Shown here one piece after another: positions 1 through 4,699 of a stretch of DNA of 5,901 nucleotides. Position numbers and translations under genes: made by a program. How positions within the stretch are numbered: the stretch's first letter is position 1; every line of letters starts with the position of its first letter. The stretch covers positions 1 to 5,901 of the forward strand of contig CAYZEZ010000289.1 of assembly GCA_964477295.1 (NCBI GenBank), written 5' to 3'. Source of the stretch: CAYZEZ01 sp964477295 (GTDB lineage Bacteria; Bacteroidota; Bacteroidia; Bacteroidales; SM23-62). Below the pieces are notes generated by a model. The model was not told the origin of the DNA and searched no databases. It saw nothing but the letters and a program-made list of their open reading frames with translations.

Positions 1-256
1 TGCACTCTTTTTCAAGTCGACGCGATGAACGCATATTGTTCATGTAGCCATAAATATAAAGCTTCAGAAGGTCTGCCGGATGGTAGGCAGGTCGTCCATT
101 CTCACCATGATCTGCATGAAAACCGAAATCTTCCAGGTCCAGGCTGTCGACGAAAACATCTATGAGACGGACTTGATTGTCCGCATCAATAGAATCATCT
201 AAAGAAACCGGGAATAGATAGGTTTGAGTCCGGTCTTGTTTTTTAATGTACTTCAT
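1..256 (-). CDS. IS1182-like transposase, N-terminal 85 residues (runs off the window)
   Basis: This reading frame starts at the ATG at 256-254 and stays open to the window edge, giving 85 residues. They align without gaps to the start of the complete transposase at 2478-4043, with 65 of 85 residues identical by my count. Both begin MKYI and share LFPVSL, VRLIDVFVDSL, ENGRPAYHP, DLLKL and MRSSRRLEKEC. This stretch corresponds to the N-terminal DUF772-type domain of IS1182/IS5-like DDE transposases. The catalytic part lies outside the window, so I cannot tell whether the gene is intact, but there is no stop or frameshift in what is visible. The divergence shows that this is a different element from the one at 2470-4127, not a recent duplicate of it. 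It sits 84 bp inside the end of its element, as the full copy does. No Shine-Dalgarno sequence is seen. Confidence 0.9.
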   Translation of the reverse strand, partial: MKYIKKQDRTQTYLFPVSLDDSIDADNQVRLIDVFVDSLDLEDFGFHADHGENGRPAYHPADLLKLYIYGYMNNMRSSRRLEKEC

Positions 257-320
257 GCTTGAAGTTAAAAATAATGAGCGACTTAAGAAAGTTCAAGCGG
301 GAAGGGTTATCAACAAAAAT

Positions 321-340
321 CGAGGTTTTTAGACAGTCTG
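321..340. repeat. Terminal inverted repeat of IS copy 1 (transposase 5' end side)
   Basis: Read inward from 340 on the minus strand, it shares 18 of 20 positions with the left terminus of the complete element (plus strand from 2470). It also shares the core TGTCTAAAA with that element's right terminus. This fixes the IS/attC junction at 340/341. Confidence 0.8.
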
Positions 341-462
341 ACGGTGGAATTAAGCCGCCGTAGCGTGGCGCGCACTTTGCATCGAAATTCAACCCAGTGC
401 TTTTGGCAGGAGGTCTGCAAGGTACGTGCCACGCGTTAGCGGTCGGCTTTAATGAATTATAC
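341..462 (-). other. attC-like cassette recombination site D (R' end removed by IS copy 1)
   Basis: This is the terminal site of cassette 3. On the minus strand it reads R'' GTATAAT (462-456), a short unpaired spacer, L'' ATTAAAGCCG (about 453-445 with flank), a variable centre, L' CGGCTTAAT (357-349), spacer TCCACC (348-343) and then GT, where the insertion sequence begins. The two arms at 349-369 and 428-453 are complementary apart from single extra bases in the arm on the L'' side, which would be extrahelical in a folded strand. The inner pairing continues, less perfectly, through about 365-381 and 411-432. Asymmetric extra bases in L'' and a long imperfect hairpin are hallmarks of integron attC sites. 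The R' box should lie beyond IS copy 1, outside the window. R'' is a little degenerate. It pairs 6 of 7 with the TTATAC that starts cassette 3. Confidence 0.75.
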
Positions 463-684
463 TTTCTTTTTCTTTTATGCAAATAATATGACTTGGGATT
501 ATGCAACGGATGTTGTGCGATATTGTATATTATTTATAGCGCATTTTTGGACGGTAAATTCTTATAAACGATAGGTACATTATATTCCAAAAAAAAGATC
601 GAGAGAGAAAATAGTTCTAAACAAAAAACAAATAGAGGATGTATCAATTTAGACCTATTCGAACACAAGTTTACAGTAATTCTT
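463..684. other. Non-coding 3' part of cassette 3
   Basis: About 220 AT-rich bases lie between the stop of the beta-barrel gene and attC site D. I see no convincing gene. A 62-codon frame here overlaps the upstream gene and looks like chance. A short palindrome CAACGGATGTTG at 504-515 and a T-run on the minus strand (around 598-591) are visible, but they do not make a clear intrinsic terminator. Confidence 0.5.
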
Positions 685-1443
685 TCAATTGGTTCCATCT
701 CTACTAGTCTTTCTGTAATCATTATTTAGTACAATATTCAATCCCACACCTACCTGAAATCCAGACCAGTTGACATTCACATTATCGAATACATTTCTGA
801 TGGTTTGGGACTCATCCTCCTGATTATATAATTTTGTTTTGGGCGATAGTCTGCCAGCTAGAATAATATCCGTTTCCAACCAATGAAAAATCCTGGTTTT
901 AAGTCCAAATCCAGGTATAAACATCATACCCCTACTCGAATTATGGATTGCATCCAATTGGTTATAACCACCGGCAAATATGTGTTCAGAAATCTTTAGT
1001 TTGGTAAAAATAAAGCCTGTTCTTAGAGAGAGATAAGGATTCAGGATAATATGTTGCTTTTTGTTATTAACAAAATAATAGCTACTAGATAGCCCCCCGA
1101 AATAGGAATTCAGTATTGATTCAAATGAATATGATCCAGAAAAATCCGAGATTCCTATTTTTGATCCTGTAGAGTAAAAGGAACCAGTAACTCCCAGGTG
1201 AAGATTTTTAACGGTTTCTATTTCTGCTGCAAATGAATGGTTAATCCATGGAGGGTAGTTTTTAATAAGTTCCGGATGGATATCATAGGGATTAAGGCGA
1301 AGTATCCAGTTATTGAATCTCCGCAATTCTTCGAGGGCAGAATAATATCCATAACCAAACTTGTAAGTTAATCTTACTTCCTGGCTGTTTACAACTAATG
1401 CTGCCCATAGTGAAACAAAACTTATAATTAGGATTTTTCTCAT
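685..1443 (-). CDS. Predicted outer-membrane beta-barrel protein, unknown function
   Basis: The 252-residue product starts with MRKILI and a hydrophobic signal peptide (residues 1 to about 21) that ends VVNSQ, a typical Bacteroidota type I cleavage context. I chose the ATG at 1443 over an in-frame ATG at 1464 because it places the signal peptide at the N-terminus. The upstream ATG would also overlap the preceding stop. The mature part is rich in alternating aromatic/polar stretches with G, Y, F and S (for example FGYGYYSA, LGVTGSFYSTG, GLSSSYYF, IPGFGLKTR). Near the end is FQVGVGLNIVL (about 229-239), as expected for strands of a small outer-membrane barrel, followed by a polar 13-residue tail. 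I recognise no specific family. It is the second gene of cassette 3, 14 bp after the lipoprotein gene, so the two are probably co-transcribed and both act at the envelope. The gene is intact. Confidence 0.75.
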   Translation of the reverse strand: MRKILIISFVSLWAALVVNSQEVRLTYKFGYGYYSALEELRRFNNWILRLNPYDIHPELIKNYPPWINHSFAAEIETVKNLHLGVTGSFYSTGSKIGISDFSGSYSFESILNSYFGGLSSSYYFVNNKKQHIILNPYLSLRTGFIFTKLKISEHIFAGGYNQLDAIHNSSRGMMFIPGFGLKTRIFHWLETDIILAGRLSPKTKLYNQEDESQTIRNVFDNVNVNWSGFQVGVGLNIVLNNDYRKTSRDGTN

Positions 1444-1457
1444 ATCAATGCAGCTGA

Positions 1458-2429
1458 TTACCAAGAAATATAAATCCGATGTGTATAGGATAAGGTTCTA
1501 TTATCATCAAGGTTGTTGCTTCCAATGGGTGAAAAATATATAGTAATATCTATTGAAAACGGGTTACTGTTTTCAGGCTTCGGTTTATCCATGGTAAATG
1601 AGGTAACTGTTTTGAATGACATTACCATTTGATCACGACATTTCAGTGAATAGAGAACAGGGATGGGGAATTCCTGCCATGATATATTCAATTTATCTGA
1701 ACTGGTATGATAATGCAGATAAGGTTCGTAATACTTCATCTGTAATGTGTCACTGATTTGAACAAACATAATCTCTCTAACCGCAGTGAGATCTAATGTT
1801 GCATAGGTCTGAAATCCGAAAAAGTCCCTATAGACATAGGAGTTCTTATCAGGATCCCTGATGGTAATTGTAAACTCCGGTTGTCCAAAATGCAAGGTAT
1901 AGCTGTGAAAATCGTTACCTGTATATTTGTTCCAGTGTACTTCAAGATAGCCGGTTTCATTTATTTCATAAAACAGTCCTATGTGTTCGGCAACTGGTGG
2001 TTCCCTGGTTATAATGACCGTATATTCCTTCTGAATTATCCAGCCTTCAACACCGAGTTTGTCTGCAATACTAGAAGATCCTGAATGGGTTATTACACTG
2101 ACAATTATATTGTGGATCCCTTCTTCTGAAAAATTTGGATAAATTGTAAAAAAACCTGGATGATCAGGATCTGGAGCAGCAAAAATCCCTTCTCCTTCGA
2201 TAGTAAACATAATTGGAGTAAGATCACTGTCTTTAAGCTCAACATTGATGACTCTATTTTCCCAGATCCATAAAGTATCCCTGTGATAACCCACAAGATG
2301 TACCTCCCCCGTGGTGGGCGTCTTTGCCGGGTCAATGTCCTTGAAATTTGACTCATCTATAGAATATTCGCATGAACAAACTAAAAGGAGAAATGCAATC
2401 AAAGTGGTTAGTGAAGCCCTTGAAATCAT
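1458..2429 (-). CDS. Lipoprotein with Ig-like/fibronectin type III-like domains
   Basis: The 323-residue product has a hydrophobic N-terminus ending in the lipobox-like VCSC, which makes Cys20 the likely lipidated residue (signal peptidase II). It would therefore be anchored in an envelope membrane. After a short linker, residues about 42-140 look like an Ig-like beta-sandwich, ending in KEYTVIITREPP. Residues about 145-225 resemble a fibronectin type III module: YLEVHWNKY followed by GNDFHSYTLHF is the usual W...Y.GNDF.SY pattern. A second, weaker repeat covers about 235-320 (KLNISWQEF ... YSLKC). I see no catalytic motif and no type IX secretion C-terminal domain. Binding or surface-scaffold roles are possible but unproven. 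It is the first gene of cassette 3. Its ATG is 37 nt after the recombination point at the R' box GTTATAC, a short leader typical of cassette genes. Expression may depend on an upstream promoter. Confidence 0.8.
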   Translation of the reverse strand: MISRASLTTLIAFLLLVCSCEYSIDESNFKDIDPAKTPTTGEVHLVGYHRDTLWIWENRVINVELKDSDLTPIMFTIEGEGIFAAPDPDHPGFFTIYPNFSEEGIHNIIVSVITHSGSSSIADKLGVEGWIIQKEYTVIITREPPVAEHIGLFYEINETGYLEVHWNKYTGNDFHSYTLHFGQPEFTITIRDPDKNSYVYRDFFGFQTYATLDLTAVREIMFVQISDTLQMKYYEPYLHYHTSSDKLNISWQEFPIPVLYSLKCRDQMVMSFKTVTSFTMDKPKPENSNPFSIDITIYFSPIGSNNLDDNRTLSYTHRIYISW

Positions 2430-2460
2430 TTTACATATTGTTTTATATATCCAAACGAAA

Positions 2461-2469
2461 GTATAACGG
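2461..2469 (-). other. R' box fragment of attC site C (left of the IS)
   Basis: On the minus strand this is CCGTTATAC: the end of the spacer plus the R' box GTTATAC. It was cut from the rest of site C (4128-4245) by the insertion sequence at 2470-4127. Joining 2461-2469 to 4132-4245 gives a continuous attC of about 123 bp. The recombination point would be between the G (2467) and the following T (2466). Confidence 0.7.
2466..2469. repeat. Direct repeat ACGG, left flank of complete IS
   Basis: ACGG occurs here and at 4128-4131, flanking the complete insertion sequence directly. Undisturbed attC sites A and B contain a single AACGGTGGA at this position. So the ACGG belongs to the target and has been duplicated on insertion. 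Four bases is short, so chance is not fully excluded. Confidence 0.65.
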
Positions 2470-2488
2470 CAGTCTGTCTAAAAACTTC
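2470..2488. repeat. Left terminal inverted repeat of IS copy 2
   Basis: The plus strand reads CAGTCTGTCTAAAAACTTC. It matches the opposite terminus at 13 of the first 16 positions, with TGTCTAAAA as the uninterrupted core. The transposase stop TAG (2480-2478) falls inside it. Confidence 0.8.
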
Positions 2489-4043
2489 GGTCGAGAGCTG
2501 ATATATTGATTAAATATAGCTTATTAGCCGGGAGTAGATATTTTGGCTTCCAATATTCCCTTTCCCAAAAAAGTGTCTGAATATGAGCTGATATTCGCTT
2601 CAATACAACGATTTTGCTGGAAAACAAATTAACACAATCCTCCAAGTACTTCCTGAACTTCTGAAAACCAAGAATATTGATGATACGCCTCAGGTTATAA
2701 ACTATCATCATCAATCCGACATCCCCACTGGCCCTTGTTATGCTCTTTTTTGTCATAATGTAGCTAAAACCCCACTGCCTTTTTATGGTGCCAAAGGGAT
2801 GTTCAACAATAGCCTGGCGTCGTTTGTAAATTGCCTTGTTTCTTTCAACGTGTTCTTTGTTTTGTTCTATATATGCCTGGTATTTGCTTCGATGTATTCC
2901 TTTTCCCCGGGTATTTTTCGAACACTGCCTTTTTACTATGCATGACTTACATGCCTTTGTCGCGTATCTTTTAAAGTAATAACCATCTGCTTTGTGCCAT
3001 TTTCCGGTTGTGGTCAGGTGCTGGTTTTGGGGACATACGTAGTAATCTCCCTCTGGGATATATGAAAAGTTTTCAGCATTGTATGCCGGGTCAGGGGCTT
3101 GTATTCTCTGATTCGGTATAGCGACCAGGGTAGCTATGTTCAGGTCATGGGCAATCTTGAACTCAGATCCGTTGTGATACCCTTTGTCGTAAAGGGCAGT
3201 GAACTGGTTAGTGCGCAATATGCTCTTGGCTCTACGCAACATATTGCCCATGGCCTTGACGTCGTTGCAGTTGGTCACCTTGTAGTCGATCAACAGATTG
3301 TTTTTAGCATCAGCGGTGGTTTGAACATTGTATGCGACCTCGGTTATGTTATTGCGGACGATCATCTGGCGGCTGTCCGGATCCGAAGTCGATATCTGCG
3401 ATTCGCCGCCGTCCTTCAATTGGTTTTCTATCTGATGATATTCATCAGCTCTTTTTTTTTGCCTTTCAATTTCTTCTTCAATTTGCCTGGTATCCCCATC
3501 GTTCCGGGCCAGCGCCTGATAATACTCCTCAAGCTTGTTTTCGATATAGGCCAGATGCCGGTCTACTTTCTTCTGGTTGAAATTATTCTTCTTGCTGTTC
3601 TGGGCCCTGAACTTGGTACTATCTCCAGCTACCAGTGTCCCTCCGATGAGATTGAAGTAGTTGGCTATTTTCACTGTCTCGCGAAAGACTTTCTTGATTG
3701 CCACAGGATTATCTCGCCGGAAATTCGAAATAGTATTGTGATCAGGTTGAAGACTGCCTAACAGCCACATTACTTCAATGTTTCGTTTACACTCTTTTTC
3801 AAGTCGGCGTGATGAACGCATCTTGTTCATGTAGCCATAAATGAAAAGCTTGAGAAGATCTCCGGGATGGTATGCCGGACGCCCGTTCTCACTATGATCT
3901 ACCTGAAATTCGTAACTCTCCAATGCCAGGCTATCTACAAATACATCGATCAGGCGAACTTCATTATCCGCACTAATGGCATCTTCTAAAGAAACAGGGA
4001 AAAGATGGGTCTGTGACCTGTTTTTTCCTTGTATGTACTTCAT
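2478..4043 (-). CDS. IS1182-family DDE transposase, full length
   Basis: This 521-residue enzyme cuts and joins the ends of its insertion sequence. The N-terminal domain (about 1-120, DUF772 type) holds ENGRPAYHP, DLLKLFIYGY, RSSRRLEKEC and the HNTISNFRR block. The catalytic triad is visible as D141 (VAGDSTKFRAQ), D286 (ALYDKGYHNG) and E414 (AIVEHPFGTIKRQWG). A charged, probably coiled-coil insertion spans about 160-212 and is followed by SDPDSR, a usual IS1182 feature. A cysteine cluster at C337, C365, C368 and C374 may bind zinc. The C-terminal MMIVYNLRRIINILG stretch is also typical. The ATG at 4043 matches the start of copy 1 exactly (MKYI). No Shine-Dalgarno sequence is seen. All key residues are present, and there is no frameshift. 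The stop codon lies inside the left inverted repeat, so the last residues are encoded by the element's end. Confidence 0.95.
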   Translation of the reverse strand: MKYIQGKNRSQTHLFPVSLEDAISADNEVRLIDVFVDSLALESYEFQVDHSENGRPAYHPGDLLKLFIYGYMNKMRSSRRLEKECKRNIEVMWLLGSLQPDHNTISNFRRDNPVAIKKVFRETVKIANYFNLIGGTLVAGDSTKFRAQNSKKNNFNQKKVDRHLAYIENKLEEYYQALARNDGDTRQIEEEIERQKKRADEYHQIENQLKDGGESQISTSDPDSRQMIVRNNITEVAYNVQTTADAKNNLLIDYKVTNCNDVKAMGNMLRRAKSILRTNQFTALYDKGYHNGSEFKIAHDLNIATLVAIPNQRIQAPDPAYNAENFSYIPEGDYYVCPQNQHLTTTGKWHKADGYYFKRYATKACKSCIVKRQCSKNTRGKGIHRSKYQAYIEQNKEHVERNKAIYKRRQAIVEHPFGTIKRQWGFSYIMTKKSITRASGDVGLMMIVYNLRRIINILGFQKFRKYLEDCVNLFSSKIVVLKRISAHIQTLFWEREYWKPKYLLPANKLYLINISALDRSF

Positions 4044-4108
4044 GCTTGAAATTACAAATAACGATAGGTTTTGGGAATATTAATCAGGATTGGTTATTAA
4101 CAAATTAT

Positions 4109-4127
4109 GAGGGTTTTAGACACTCTG
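4109..4127. repeat. Right terminal inverted repeat of IS copy 2
   Basis: Read inward on the minus strand from 4127 it is CAGAGTGTCTAAAACCCTC. It shares TGTCTAAAA with the left end and with the terminus of copy 1 at 321-340. It lies directly against the ACGG of attC site C. Confidence 0.8.
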
Positions 4128-4131
4128 ACGG
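4128..4131. repeat. Direct repeat ACGG, right flank of complete IS
   Basis: This is the second copy of the presumed target-site duplication (partner at 2466-2469). The bases are also part of the attC spacer next to R', as shown by the intact sites at 4563-4699 and 5847-5901. Confidence 0.65.
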
Positions 4132-4245
4132 TAGAGCTAAGCGGCAAAAAGTACCACCATACTTTTATAAAATGGTTCGGCGATATTGTTGATGAGTAAT
4201 GCACCAAGCGCTGCCTTTTTTGTCCGCTTAAGCGAGTTGTTCTGC
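4128..4245 (-). other. attC-like cassette recombination site C, main part (interrupted by IS copy 2)
   Basis: This is the terminal site of cassette 2. On the minus strand it reads R'' GCAGAAC (4245-4239), spacer AACTC, L'' GCTTAAGC (4233-4226), a variable centre, L' GCTTAGC (4142-4136), spacer TCTACC and GT, then the insertion sequence. The arms pair as GCTTAAGCGGACAAAAAAG against GCTAAGCGGCAAAAAG. The L'' side carries extra single bases (T, A, A) that would bulge out, while the spacers do not pair. This is the attC secondary-structure pattern. The R' box GTTATAC is on the far side of the insertion (2461-2467). R'' does not match R' fully (5 of 7), because in an array the last six bases of R' come from the next cassette. 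R'' matches the TTCTAC that begins its own cassette at 4568 at all positions but one. Confidence 0.8.
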
Positions 4246-4273
4246 TCTATGTTCCAGACTCTTATATTAGCTT

Positions 4274-4309
4274 CCTGCTTTGGAATCCTGCCAAACACAA
4301 TCCAGCAGG
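4274..4309. repeat. Imperfect hairpin in cassette 2
   Basis: CCTGCT (4274-4279) is complementary to AGCAGG (4304-4309). Nested inside, TTTGG (4279-4283) is complementary to CCAAA (4291-4295). The structure sits just after the 76-aa frame in minus-strand order. It lacks a following T-run, so I do not call it a terminator. Confidence 0.3.
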
Positions 4310-4316
4310 CCCTTCA

Positions 4317-4547
4317 TTAAAGTTGCCAGAGCTTGCATAAGAATCGGGAAAGAATAGTACTGATCTGGTATATGCTTAATAGGCTAATTGTCGTTCTGTC
4401 ATATACCAGTCTGTAAGACGGATATTCGCATACCCGGCCTAAAAAATTATTCACCAAGCTTTCCCGACAAGATACGAAGAGCCGAACCTCACCCCTATTA
4501 TCGGCCTGATGGATGTATTCCGTGCTTATTGGCAAATTTGTTTTCAT
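4317..4547 (-). CDS. Possible small cassette ORF, 76 residues, no recognised family
   Basis: The frame begins MKTNLPIST, only 21 nt after the recombination point of attC site B. That is a common position for cassette genes, and it is the main reason for listing it. The product has no signal peptide and no motif I know. Its middle has three cysteines' worth of scattered C (SCRES, RVCEY, FLCKL) and its second half is moderately hydrophobic (TTISLLSIYQISTILSRFL), which could suggest a weak membrane segment. A weak purine stretch AGAAAG lies upstream. Against it: the composition is not clearly protein-like, and a frame of similar length exists on the other strand. It may be a chance ORF in a degraded cassette. 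Confidence 0.3.
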   Translation of the reverse strand: MKTNLPISTEYIHQADNRGEVRLFVSCRESLVNNFLGRVCEYPSYRLVYDRTTISLLSIYQISTILSRFLCKLWQL

Positions 4548-4562
4548 TAACTTTCTATATGA

Positions 4563-4699
4563 GTAGAACGGTGGAGCTAAGCAGCCTGCGCTAGCTGGCG
4601 TGGCTTTTTGCTCCGCCGAATTCCTTTTTGATTTACCACAAATCCTACGCTTGCAAAAAGCATGACTGCCAGCCGGTCGGCTTCAGCGGATTGTTCTAC
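4563..4699 (-). other. Complete attC-like cassette recombination site B (137 bp)
   Basis: This is the best-preserved site and ends cassette 1. On the minus strand: R'' GTAGAAC (4699-4693), spacer AATCC, L'' GCTGAAGCC (4687-4679), a variable centre, L' GCTTAGC (4582-4576), spacer TCCACC, R' GTTCTAC (4569-4563). R'' and R' are a perfect 7-bp inverted repeat. L'' carries one extra G relative to L', the extrahelical base that gives attC sites their direction. The centre also pairs in part: CTGGC with GCCAG, and TTTTTGC with GCAAAAA. Length is within the known attC range. The extra base and the L'-R' block both orient the site on the minus strand, the same direction as the genes. In canonical integrons R' is GTTRRRY, whereas here the last four bases differ. 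Confidence 0.82.

Larger units (their letters stand above)
1..340 (-). mobile_element. IS1182-like insertion sequence, copy 1 (right part only)
   Basis: This is the transposase 5' end plus 84 bp of leader up to the terminal inverted repeat. The outer boundary is placed at 340 because the terminal sequence, read on the minus strand from 340, is CAGACTGTCTAAAAACCTCG. That matches the left end of the complete copy (minus a few bases) and its right end. From 341 onward the sequence turns into attC site D (ACGGTGGA...). The rest of the element lies to the left of the window. The transposase points away from the attC core, as in copy 2. Confidence 0.85.
341..2466 (-). mobile_element. Integron-type gene cassette 3 (two genes; left edge beyond window)
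   Basis: The cassette starts on the minus strand at TTATAC (2466-2461), just after the recombination point of attC site C. It continues through the lipoprotein and beta-barrel genes to attC site D. Its last bases lie beyond IS copy 1 and are not visible. At 2.1 kb without the insertion it is longer than most cassettes, and it carries two genes. The start TTATAC pairs 6 of 7 with its own R'' GTATAAT in site D. That is expected if both came from one circular cassette. Confidence 0.65.
2470..4127 (-). mobile_element. Complete IS1182-like insertion sequence, copy 2 (about 1658 bp)
   Basis: The element is bounded by imperfect terminal inverted repeats and by the 4-bp direct repeat ACGG. The only gene is a 521-residue DDE transposase that fills almost the whole element. 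It leaves 84 bp of leader on the right, and its stop codon lies inside the left inverted repeat. Size and layout fit the IS1182 family. It is inserted in attC site C between the R' box and the L' arm. That is the same position and orientation as copy 1 in site D. The gene is open throughout, so the element may be active. Confidence 0.88.
2467..4568 (-). mobile_element. Integron-type gene cassette 2 (about 440 bp, plus inserted IS)
   Basis: The cassette runs on the minus strand from TTCTAC (4568-4563) to the G of the R' box at 2467. Removing the 1658-bp insertion sequence and one ACGG leaves about 440 bp, a normal size for a small cassette. The body at 4562-4246 holds only the doubtful 76-aa frame and an imperfect hairpin at 4274-4309. 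It may therefore be a near-empty or decayed cassette. Confidence 0.65.

Noticed and set aside
243..506. 87-codon minus-strand frame
   Set aside because: It translates attC site D and the IS terminus. The sequence is explained by their inverted repeats, and the product has no protein-like features.
534..722. 62-codon minus-strand frame after the beta-barrel gene
   Set aside because: It overlaps the end of the barrel gene in another frame and has no signal, motif or typical spacing.
3099..3761. 220-codon plus-strand frame
   Set aside because: It lies antisense within the transposase gene, whose catalytic residues and family match are clear. It is a shadow frame.
4563..4582. GTAGAACGGTGGAGCTAAGC as a leftover end of an IS1182-like element
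   Set aside because: The terminal core TGTCTAAAA is absent here and at 5847. The block has its own complementary arm at 4679-4699. The two IS copies are inserted within such blocks and did not create them.
4388..4594. 68-codon plus-strand frame in cassette 2
   Set aside because: It runs into the R' and L' boxes of attC site B against the cassette direction and looks like chance.
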